This document shows, piece by piece, positions 26,601 through 38,600 of a DNA stretch of 64,000 nt. Origin of the DNA: Megalonaias nervosa (Eukaryota > Mollusca > Bivalvia > Unionida > Unionidae). The stretch spans positions 1 through 64,000 of the forward strand of contig JAECUM010003288.1 in assembly GCA_016617855.1 (NCBI GenBank), given 5' to 3'. The first letter of the stretch is position 1. Each line of letters begins with the position of its first letter. The translations under genes and the position numbers were made by a program. The notes below the pieces were generated by a model, which was not told where the DNA came from, did not search any database, and was given only the letters and a program-made list of their open reading frames with translations.

Positions 26601-29600
26601 TCCTCCAGTCATTTTTTTTCTCAGTTATTAGTGATTGCTCCACTGACATGTTTAAGTGAAAGGTAAATGTTATAAAGTTTCATTTTATACTTTTGAATTT
26701 AAACTATTAAACACAAGTTTAAATTAAGATCCATTCCATTTATAATAATGTAAGCTCTTAAACCAATTTAAAATTAGACCTGTTCTAGCTTATTTAATTC
26801 TGTTAATTCAATAATTTAGTATTTCTTCTTAGGTTTAAATTCATTTTTTTGGTATAAAAAATGTACCTAAGGTAGACAGTGAAACCATCAGTCTTGCTAT
26901 AATAGGCCTTATGTCAGAGAGATATGGGAATGAATGGATGAAAAAGAATGTTGCAATGGGAACTGATGGTGTGTCTGACAGTGATGTTGTTGTTGTTGTT
27001 GTTGTGGGGCTTAACACCATTTTTCAGCACACGACAAGTTATACATGGCGGCCAGTATTAATGGTGGAGAAAGAAACCGGGAAATCCGCGGAAAGAACCA
27101 CCGACCCAGGAGAAGCTACTTGCAAGCTTTCTCACATATCCACATGCGCCGAATCTTAGACTTGAACCACAGTGATGTTGATGCTGCTTATGACAATGAT
27201 GATTATGATGATGATAATAAATTCCATGCTCAAGATTTGTCAGCATTACAAAACAAAGCATATAAATTGATGAATTTAATGTAAACTGATAAAATAACAA
27301 CCTTTTATGCGTGTTTTATTTTATTGTATAAATTATACATTGTTTTTCACTAAGTAGACCCATAAACAAAAAGGTCCTTATATCAGTCAGAAGGACCACC
27401 ATTTTTCAAAAGCGGGAAGTCCTGCAGGTTTCCTATTTAAAAAAGTTAGTGTCAAACCATGACATAATTGCATTTTTTATGCTATACAGTCCTACCCGTT
27501 TATGTCGACATCCTCGGGCCCGAGGAAATATTGTCGACATAGGCGGATGTCGAGATAAGTGGGGGGGGCTGAAAAAAGACAGAAGTTAAATTCGTCAGTA
27601 AGGGGTGACCTGTTGTCAATGAGTAGCATTTACACTTTGAGAAAACAAACAATGCAAATTTTGATTCCATGAAGACAAAACCAGTGTCAAATACACTTGT
27701 ATATTGACAAATTACATTTTGGTTACCTCTGTGTAACAAAATCCACCATAAAATATTGCATCGGTCACATCCTGATATGAAAAACATTCACTACGGTTAT
27801 TCAATGTCGGCATAAGCACATGGTTGCATAGTTGTTATTTACACGCTTGGAGTGCATGTACTTAAATTGGCCTAGATTTTGGTCAGTCTGTTCCCATCTT
27901 ACTGAGGCTACCAAGGGGATGGGGCTATTCACAGAGAAATGAAAACCTGTGAACATGTTGGTTTAAACAGTACTTGTATTTAGTTACAGAAGTCATCGTG
28001 AAAAGTACATAAAAGCGAACAAGAGATATGCGGCTGATATGATTAATGAAGGCATAATATTGTATACATTGACACATGCTAATGAGGTATTAAAAGAAAA
28101 TGATTCTTACAATACAATATTGTAACAATGTCAGCTCAATACATTTAAAATTTTTCACAGACATCTTTGCGAGATGTCCCACCCTCAACTTCCTTAACAG
28201 CCAGATATTTAGTTTCCAGAGACTGTAAATTTAATCTGCGTTTACACTGCCGTTGGTAGCCATCGTAAATATAAATAAAGTTAAAAAGGAAACTTTCACA
28301 GCACAATAAACTTGTTTTAATCACTGATCACTTGGGAAAATGCAAGAATCAGATCAGATTTCATTGCTTTTACTTAAGTCGCCGTGAGAGGCCAACTTTA
28401 TAGCACCAAACAAAAGCCGGTTTTTTTATCGCGACATTAAAGCCTGGCGGCAAGATCAACTAATTGTTGAATGAAATACAGGTCGGAACTGGCTGCTTGC
28501 TGACATAAATGATTAGGCGAGAAAATTAAAGCCTGGCGGCAAGATCAACTAATTGTTGAACAAAGTTTGGATTGGAACTGGCAGCTGGTCGACATAAATG
28601 ATAGGGCGGTAAAATTAAAGTCTGGCAGCAACATCAACTAATTGTTGAACAAATTATGGGTCGGAACTGGCAGCTTGTCGACATAAATGATCAGAAAACA
28701 AAGGATTTGTTCAGGCTGGGACCAAGGGCTTCTGTCGACATGTACGTTTATTTTTTATCTCGACGTCGACATAAGCATAACAATCTTGGTAGTAATAGTA
28801 GACCAAGGGACCGGGACTTTGCTTTTTTGTTGAAATAGGCGGCTTGTCGACGTAAGTGATGTCGATATAAGTGGGTAGGACTGTATCTTGAATAAAATAA
28901 TATTTAGACTTTGCTTTCTATAAGTCAAATATTTTCCTAATATATCCTGCCGCCCCAACAAAAAACTTCTATCGGTGGGTGATTTTGTTGTTAAATCGAT
29001 TTTATCGGTGGGTCCTGAAAGGCCTAAATCACATCTATGGCTGGCTACCCAATTTCAAAACTGCCTTCCCCGGTCCCATGTATGTTTTAATGGAACAGCT
29101 CTGAATTCAGCCAGTGGCTGGAAAAGTCAATAAATTCAGCCAGTGGCTGAAAAAAGTCAATAAATTCAGCCAGTGGCTGGAAAAGTCAATAAATTCAGCC
29201 AGTGGCTGAAAAAGTCAATAATGAGAAGACTATTTTTATTACTATTATTATTATTAACATCATTAGATTAATCGATCATAATGAATATTTACATCATGTA
29301 AAAAACTTCTCATCAGTGATTAAATAGTCCTATGATGTAACTTTAAAAAACATTTGCAGATGTTCTAACAGTTGGACCCTTGATCACTACCCTTTAGACC
29401 ACCTATTTCCATATCCCTTGGTAATCCTGTTACAACTTTAAAGTCAAAACTACATTTCACTCATGAATGTAATATCTTATAGAAATTTGTCTGCCCTACA
29501 CTCCTTTGTTGAGGGCTGTTCCATTAAGCATACCTGGGACCCAGGGAAGTTATTTTTAAAGTGGGGTACTCACCCATAGATGCAATTTAGAGTTTTCTTA

Positions 29601-32600
29601 TCATTTTAGCGTGAAATCAAAGTACCCTGGAATATATTTTTCACAAACTGCCTTCCCTGGGTACCATTTATGTTTAAATGGATCAGCCCTGACTAAAAAA
29701 AGCCAATTAAGCCAGTTTTATGGCCATTCATTAACTTGGCTTACAAAATTATACATTGTTCACTTGATCATCTATGCCTTTTTTCACAGCAGATGCTAAT
29801 ACATGACTTATGATCTTGTAATGCAGGTCAAATCAAATTCCTAATGGCTGGCCAGTTTTGAGAAGGATATACTGATTTGTATCTGGTTTTGAGAGGTGGC
29901 CACTATCATAAAGTTTATATTATTTTTAAACATGTTTTGTTTGGAGCCATGGGTGACTGGAGCTGATAAATGGGGAAGTTAAAATGAATATTTCTTTGCA
30001 TGAAAGACTGCATTGCTTTCAGTTACAATTATGATGCTTCCTATAAAAGCAGTTGGCTAGGTTTAAAATGTCAGACATCAGTGACCAATATAAAAAAATT
30101 AAACAAACACAATAACAGCTTGATATCTGAAATTCAGTAAAAGAAATATCCAGAACAAAAATTTTAACCTAGTTCCAAGAACAAAAATGTCAGTACACAA
30201 AAGAAATGAAAATAGGCACTTTGTTCAATAGCACTTAAATGGTGTAAAACAAAGATGATGCATGGATGTTTTAAATTTAAGATTATTCACATTCAACCTA
30301 TTCCTCAGTCTGTATAATAATAACCTGACCAATAGAGTTTATCACATGTTCTGATGGTTATGCAAACAGAACATTAAAATTGATTATATGGACTGTTTGA
30401 ATTATCTGCTGGAAAAGAATTTTCCTGACATTTTAAAAGCATTCATTTTTAATATTTGTTCAGAATACAACACATTTAAAACATGGTTCACCTATAAAAG
30501 CAATAAAATTTATTTGTGCAACCAGAAAGATCTGCTGCTGTGCAACATCAGACATAAGAATATATACAACACCTATTTCAATCTTCCTAAAGATACCAGA
30601 ACAGGATGCTGTCTTACCTGTGCACCAAAAATCCAGGATGAAAATTCATTTTCTAATAAAAATTATGTTTCTAAGCACCTACTGAAAATGTTGACAATAA
30701 AAATACAAAATGTAGTTTGCAGGCTCTGCCTTAGAAAAGTATTCACTTAAAACACACAAACACAGTATTCTAAAAATGATTCAGTTGAAGACTTACCTGC
30801 CATAATTCTATCACTGGCCCCAAGCCGTGTAAAAACCCTATCAACAGGTGTCAAGGTACATTTTTCTGCTGGTACATAACATCCCTGGAAAAGATGTTTA
30901 TAACTGAAAAATGTATTCATGGAATATAAATGCCTGAAGAATAACCTAAATGTTTTAACTTTACAAAGGTATGATAAATGGATGAACAGAAAGACAAACA
31001 AACAAGAAATAAACTGATGTCCCTACCACATTTCTTGCGAGACATAAAAATATTAGTTCTTTATATTTCATACATTTGGGAAAGAACTCCTTTTGGTAAA
31101 AGCAAATTATGAATGCTACAACTAAATATGGACTTGTATTCACTTGCTACCTAATACTATGAAAGAAAACATTCAAATATTTCTTGAATTATGACAATTT
31201 CATATATAGAAACAGAAATTTTTTAAATTAAGCAGCTGAATATATTTAATTGTATATAAGCTATATAATTCATCACAATACAATTTTACATTTTCAATCT
31301 TCATGCTCATCATTCAGATTAAATAATATGTTATATCACCATCCTCATTTCTCTTCATTCTCTCAGGAAAATGCTTTACTGTCTTGGACTAAATATTTTA
31401 CCTCCCGCCAGAACATGCGGACGGTTTTAAGTTCAGCATCCAGGGTTTTTAAAGTCATGGTTGTTCATCCTCTTTGGTGTTCGTCTTGAGGGTTCCAATC
31501 CAATGCATGACAAGTGAAGTTGGGCTGGTCTCCCTGCAAGGAATGTCCAATCCATGTTCTTGGTGAGTGATGTTGGGTTGGTCTCTTTACAGGGTACTGG
31601 TGTCTCTGCTATGTATGTTCAATCCAACTCCATTTCTATTTCTTGATGGTGTCATATATGGATTTCTGTTGTGTTCTAGGCCACAATTCCTGGTTGGGGA
31701 TTCGGTCTGGCCTCCAATGCACAGGATCTGTCCAAGACATGTACTGATGAAGACCAGCAGCTTATCTTCCAAGTTCCAGGTCTATGCCCCATACAGCAGC
31801 ACTAATCTGACACTGGAGTTGAACAATCTAATCTTTGTTTTCCAATGGATGTTATCATTCCTCCAGGCCAATCTGAGTGGTAATGGCATGGCATGCCTTG
31901 TCAATCACTGCCTTGACTTCATCATCTGTTCTTTTCTTGCTTCTTCACAATGCTGTCACTATATGTGAACTTATCAACATTCTCAATGGCTTGTCCCAGT
32001 AAGAGAATGGGTGTACCCTGGTTTGTACTGACTCGCACACATTCTTTCTTATTTGCATTGATCTCCAGGCTGGTGGTTTTGGCTATGGTATGTTGGCTCT
32101 CTGTCTTTGCATGTGAGTATGACAGCAGTCCAGTGTCATATGCAAATTTCCATTGTTTTGGTCATGGTCCACTGTATTCTTTGTGGCTCATCCATTGCCA
32201 TCTTCATCATCCAGTCTATCATTAGTGAGATCATCATTCATGAGAGTAAGCATCTATGCCAGTTTCAGCAGAAGAAGTCATGTCTGTGTTGTGTATGACA
32301 TGACAGGTAATATCTTTGTAGGGGCACTGGATAATCCTGATAATCTTCTCTGGTATGCCTAATACCTCAGGATGGTCCACATTTCAAATAGTACTGCGTA
32401 ATAATTTTACATACTCCTAGTTAAAGAAGGAATAAAACAGGAAAAGGAAAAGAAAATCAGAATCATATTAACAAATAAATGGGTTCTGCTTACAACTAAA
32501 TACGAAAAAAACTTCTGTTGCAAAGATTGCATTCTAGACTGTGTCTTCTCACACATACAGGTACTTAAGTTCTGGCAAAAAAAGCCAGAAAGCCTCTGTG

Positions 32601-35600
32601 CACTGTTGGAACATCCTTCTAGTAAAACAATTTTAAATCTCTGAACAAGGTGTACAAGCAAATATACTAATAGTTTCCAAATTGGTAAGGTCTGACAAGT
32701 ATATATCTGGATGGATATGCAAAGAATAGATCCTCATGTTGAAAGACTAGCTTTGTTGAAAATATTAACATTTAAACCATAAATTAAATCCCCACACCTT
32801 TTATTTTAATGTCACTCCTGCAGCTTTTGAATGGAAAAAAAAAACAACAGAAGAAACTATTCAGTTTCCACACTCTTAAAGTACTGCTGATAGTAATGAA
32901 ACATCACTGAGTTCTTGTGAGATCAAGAAAGTCATTATGATGAAATAACCACCACAGGTACTAGGGCAGCTGAAAATGACACCTACCTATATGGAGGTCT
33001 TTATCTAGCATGCAGATAACAGTCTGATCATTATTTTATTGTTTCATGCAAATGCTCATTATCCATATTAATAATATGGCAGTTAACTGGCCAATGGATA
33101 CTGTATACTCGCTTACAAGTCGAGTCAACTGCAGACTGCACAGACAAAGAACTGCCATCACATGAGTCAAATGCAGACTACACAGACCAAGAACTGCCAT
33201 CACATGGTCAACTGCAGACTGCACAGACCAAGAACTGCCATCATGAGTCAACTGCAGACTGCAGAGACCCAGAACTGCCATCACATGAGTCAACTGCAAA
33301 CTACACAGATCCAGAACTGCCATCACATGAGTCAACTGCAGACTACAGATCCAGAACTGCCATCACGAGTCAACTGCAGACTACACAGGCCCAGAACTGC
33401 TATCACGAGTCAACTGCAGACTACACAGATCCAGAACTGCCATCACATGAGTCAACTGCAGACTGCACAGACCAAGAACTGCCATCATGAGTCAACTGCA
33501 GACTGCACAGACCAAGAACTGCCATTACATGAGTCAACTGCAGACTACACAGATCCAGAACTGCCATCACATGAGTCAACTGCAGACTACACAGATCCAG
33601 AACTGCCATCACAAGTCAACTACAGACTACACAGACCCAGAACTGCCATTACACGGGTCAATTGCAGACTACACAGACCCAGAACTGCCATCACGAGTCA
33701 ACTGCAGACTACACAGACCCAGAACTGCCATTACATGAGTCAACTGCAGACTACACAGACCCAGAACTGCTATCACGAGTCAACTGCAGACTACACAGAC
33801 CCAGAACTGCCATTACATGAGTCAACTGCAGACTACACTGATCCAGAACTGCCATCATGAGTCAACTGCAGACTACAAAGACCCAGAACTGCCATCACAT
33901 GAGTCAACTGCAGACTACACAGACCCAGAACTGCCATCACGAGTCAACTGCAGACTACACAGACCCAGAACTGCCATTACATGAGTCAACTGCAGACTAC
34001 ACAGACCCAGAACTGCTATCACGAGTCAACTGCAGACTGCACAGACCCAGAACTGCCATCACATGATGCACAAATAGATCTAGATATATGCAGTTTCTTA
34101 GGATTAATTGGCAATTAAAAAGTAACACTGACACTGATCTGCTGGTGCATTATGCGTTATGGCAATGCAGAGGATCTATTTTGCAGTTGGACTCGACCTA
34201 TAAGCAAATATGTGATAATTTTAATAATCAAACCATACAAAGTACTCGCTAACTTGTGGCTCGATGTTAAATAAGTGTTTATTTTATACTGATTGTACCA
34301 AACACCAATGGTGGCCTGGGGCCTGATTGCAAAGCTTCTATTATTTTGTTCTCTTTATGATGCATTTAACATTATTCTGCAAGCCACAGCACCTAAGAAA
34401 CTGAACTCAAAACTCAGGTTAATGCAAGTCATTGTAACAGGAAATATAGATCACAGTGATATGGTTGTCACTGAAGAGCGTAATATTCCTTAGGATGCAT
34501 TTACATAGCAAGTTACATTATTCTGTTGGTATCAGTCTATAAGTAACTAAGCCAAATGTAAAGACTAATGCAAATCACTGTAGTATGAAATAAGATCAAT
34601 GACCTAGTTTTGACTTATGGGTGTGAAACTATTTTCTTCTCAGTTTGTGACCTTGACTCGCAAGGCCTTTGAAGCCAAAATCAACAGGCTTTTACTTACT
34701 CCAAGTCATCTACAGAATTAGGTGTAGAATTTATCATGTGAAAATAAAAAGGCAAGAGATGGAATTACAAATAGACATCAAAAACAATATCTTTGTGCTG
34801 TTACAGTTGGAACAGTTTGCTTACAGTAGTCCTCAGACACTTATCTCCCTTTTTTATGAACTGTTCTCCATAAAGGTCAGTTTCCTATTTTCATTTGCAA
34901 TTGAGGCAGAAATGTAAATGTACTTTCATTCCTACAGACACATTTCTTTAATGTAAATGTAGTAATTTTCATATCTTGCATTCCTACAGACACATTTCTT
35001 TAATGTAAATGTAGTAATTTTCATTGTTTCACAAATTTTACCCTAGTTTGACAAGTTCTCACCAAAGAATAAAAACCGTTATTTGAACATAACATGATGT
35101 TGTGTGTTTTGAATACTAGACAGCTCGAGGGTTATGCTAACTCTAATTCCTCCCGAGGAAGGGAAGTACAATCTTTTTAAAAAAACAATATGGCCCCATC
35201 CTGAAGCCATGATTCTAAGGAAGCAACACGGCTTCATCCTCAATCTACAAATTACGTTACTAACAAGAAGTTAATTTGTGACAAACCTAAAAACATTAAT
35301 CTCAATGAAAATAAATAAATTCACTTTCAGATAGTAACTGTATCTTTGTGTCATACCATTTGTGCCATAATTGTAATGAGACCCACTTGTCTCATGAGTG
35401 TAGATTTGCCCCCCATATTGGGTCCAGTAACCAGCACCACTCTACTGCAATCGCCTACATTATCACCCTTCTCATCTGTCTCCATATCATTAGCCTGCTC
35501 AAATAACAGAGAAAAAAAATCATAGAAATATTGTAGATTTTCATGAATCGTGTGCTGCTGAAATTAAAAAAGAGAAAAGAGGGGGACAGCACATGGAAGT

Positions 35601-38600
35601 TACTTTCTTCAAAGGCCCTTAATAATGCTGATGATATTCACTTACATGTAAGTGGGTCATGACAACATAATAAAGAATTTGCACAACTATTAATTTAGGT
35701 AGAAATACAGTTTGAAAATTCTGTTTTTGATCAGTGGAAAGAGTTGGGATTATGCATTCTGCTCATACACAACAAAATAAATGCTTTCTTCATCACCCCA
35801 CCGCATTTTTTTTTCAAAGAAAAAGTTCTCACATATGTCTCTGAAGCAAGAAAATCACCAATGCCAGTATGACCTGGTTGCAAACCATTCCTTTTTTATT
35901 CATGGGTTACCAATGTTTGAACATTTCTGGTCCCCCTGAACCAAAGACTGACATGTCTAAATACCAACTTAAGTGGCTCCACAAGCAACTGGGTAAAACA
36001 AAATGACCCAACAGCAGACCCTAAGGTGGATAAACTTAGTCTGATAAATCATCACCCAAACCAGAACTGATGCTAGCTGACGATTTGAGGCTTGATCTCA
36101 CCTCTTCATAAAATCAAGCAGTTGATGCCAAGAGATCTGTGTGCAACATCAGTGTACATTTTAGACACTTACCAGTATTTCCAGCTGTTCTCAAGTTACA
36201 ATCAGCTACAGGTTCCTTTTGGTAATATGTAAATAATATTTCCAAATCAAATCCCATGTTTGACAACCTGTAAATCCATGTGGAATAAGAATCAAATTTT
36301 GAATTTCAACCCTACATCTGGCTGTTCCATCAGATGCAAATTCCACTCGTTTGAAAGTTTTGGCTACTCTGGTCAAGTACTCAACCTGACAAATCTTATC
36401 TTACTATTTTTTTGTTCTGTCTAATCACACATTAAATGAACTGAATGAGAAATCCACTATAAAAGGCTGCTTAGTAATGTTCTTATGTTATGTATAGACG
36501 AATATATCTAAGTACATTTATTTGGCAGTCATGTGACAAATCCACAGATGCTCAAGTTGAATCACAGCCATAGCTAAAACTTTCAAATCTGTGAATGATC
36601 AACAGCTGCATCTGATTAGTTGCTGGATCTGATGGAAAAGCTGGACTAAGATCAATGAACTCAAGGCAAAGGCATGCATGAATCACTGACCCATAAAATA
36701 CAGATCACAGTGACTTAAGCTTTTGTCAACAGCTTTAGTATTTCTCATAATCCAATTACATACCATATTATGTCACTTCATAGGCAGTGGTGTTGAGAAA
36801 ATAGCTAAATGCAAAGATTTATTAAAAATTAATAGACAATAAAGATCGGTCACTGTGATCTAGTTTGGATTCAATGTTTTTGTATTCCACATGATATATA
36901 TTTCAATATCAACTTGTGTGACTCTTTTAGTAATAGAATCTGTGGGAGTGACCTAAAACCAAACCTTAACCAAGTAAATGTTTGCTCAACCCTATAGGTA
37001 AGCACATTTCATGAAACAAGAGGCATATGACAGTAACAAGGTTTTCACTAAGAGCCCAAGTGCTCCTCATGATTCAATTGCATAACTAGTGAAGTGACAC
37101 CAAAAAAGCAATAACACCTGAGATAATGAGCTGAATGCAAAGAATTCTTGAATTGTGAGGTGCATGTCTGACCTCTTGGAGAAAGAAGAATTGTCAATTA
37201 AGGTGGTGCATAGTCGGTAAATAGACATTACATTTACTGGAATAGTGATGATATACAAATATGATACAAAGTAATACCTTGCTTTTCTCTCTTTCATCCA
37301 CACAGTTTAACTTCATCAACATACCAAACATATTCAACATAACAATGACTGAATTCATTTAAAAACAAAAGGCCCATGTGAGTGATGTTGCTCACTTGGT
37401 TTATATAAAAAATATTGACCTTTACCATAAGCAGATGATGTTCAATTGTTTCAGAATGTAACTCTGTTAATCATTAACATGCATGGACATCATTTAATAG
37501 AATCTGTCCAAAACAATCAGGATATAAGATTCTTACTATGTAGGAGCAAAATCCAACTGAACTTCTGTCTCTAGAATGGTGACAAGCTTAGACAATCAGA
37601 TGCATGATCATGTGATTATGATGATCACATCTTGCTTGCTATCAAATTCATCCAAGAGCTCAAACATAAGTTTGCTGAGTGATAAAACACCTACCCAGTT
37701 GGATGTAAGATCACCTCATAAATATGCACAGGTCTTCCTCATAAAACTCATCCAAGATCTTGACCTCATTAGCCTGTTTTCCCCAAGTCATATTAAGATC
37801 AGGTCACAAATTGCATTTCTCAAATGGTAAGAAGATAATTTAATTAGAGGTGTTTTAAAGCACAGTAACATGTATAGGTTAAGTAGTGCCAAGACAATTG
37901 AAGTAAAGTACCTTGCCATGGACACACCTTACCACAGCAGCTGGCCTGCCTGATCTGATGGTAGGATTTGAACCAGCACCCTTTCAGTTGCAAGCCTCTC
38001 ACACTAACCACTGAATCACCTAGCTTTTACCTCCATTTGTCAAATACCATATACCTCTTTAATATCTGTAGATCTTGTTTATATTAAAATTATCTTGGTA
38101 TCTCAACAATTTAATCCTGCTCACCAAGTTTCGTACAAATCTGATAAAAAATTAGGCTGCTAAAGCATAAAAAGCTCAGCCAATCAGATGCAAAATCACC
38201 TAATCAATGTGTATGGATCTTGATTGGATCTATTTGACTTGGTCTGCTTTGGTGTTTTACAACACAGCTACCCAGGGAGGCTATTTAGTGCTTATGTACC
38301 GTGACAAATCCCACTGCTGTCTCAATCTGTTAACCCAACATCTCCTTCTCCTTAAGTTGCCTGTTACTACATACAGAAGGGTGCATCCCACTTAGTCTAC
38401 TCCTCTGAGATCCTGATGTTTTATTATGATTTATGAAGTTTAATCAAAACTGGATCAGAAATACAGTTCAAAAAGTGGTAACAAGCTATGCTAATCAGAT
38501 GCAAGATCATCTTGTTAATATGCATAGTTCTTGCATAATATCACATTCTTTTGCAATCATAACAAACTTGCTTTTAAAGTCTGATCCAAATCTCATCAGA

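Larger units (their letters stand above)
20595..29101. mobile_element. 8.5-kb DNA-transposon-like insertion with GGGCTGTTCC ends
   Basis: The left end is GGGCTGTTCCATTAAAACAT then ACATAGGACCCTGGGACGGC; the inverted right end is GAGCTGTTCCATTAAAACAT then ACATGGGACCGGGGAAGGCA. TAA on the left and TGA on the right are the probable 3-bp target duplication. The 29-bp minisatellite outside is cleanly interrupted: removing the element and one duplication restores the unit AGTCAATAAATTCAGCC. The ends and the 3-bp T-N-A duplication suit PIF/Harbinger-type elements. I find no intact transposase inside, only a decayed hAT-like one, so the class assignment is tentative. Confidence 0.85.

Noticed and set aside
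30388..30750. 120-codon frame with several Cys residues
   Set aside because: There is no recognisable family and no splice context, and it is antisense within an MSH6 intron.
33162..34066. 232-codon plus-strand frame with QLQTTQ..NCHH repeats
   Set aside because: It is a translation of the 40/42-bp minisatellite. Open frames occur on both strands, there are no splice or start signals, and it lies in an MSH6 intron.
37895..38030. Genuine tRNA gene (A and B boxes present)
   Set aside because: No cloverleaf with paired acceptor stem can be drawn, and the sequence continues into a SINE body shared by other copies.
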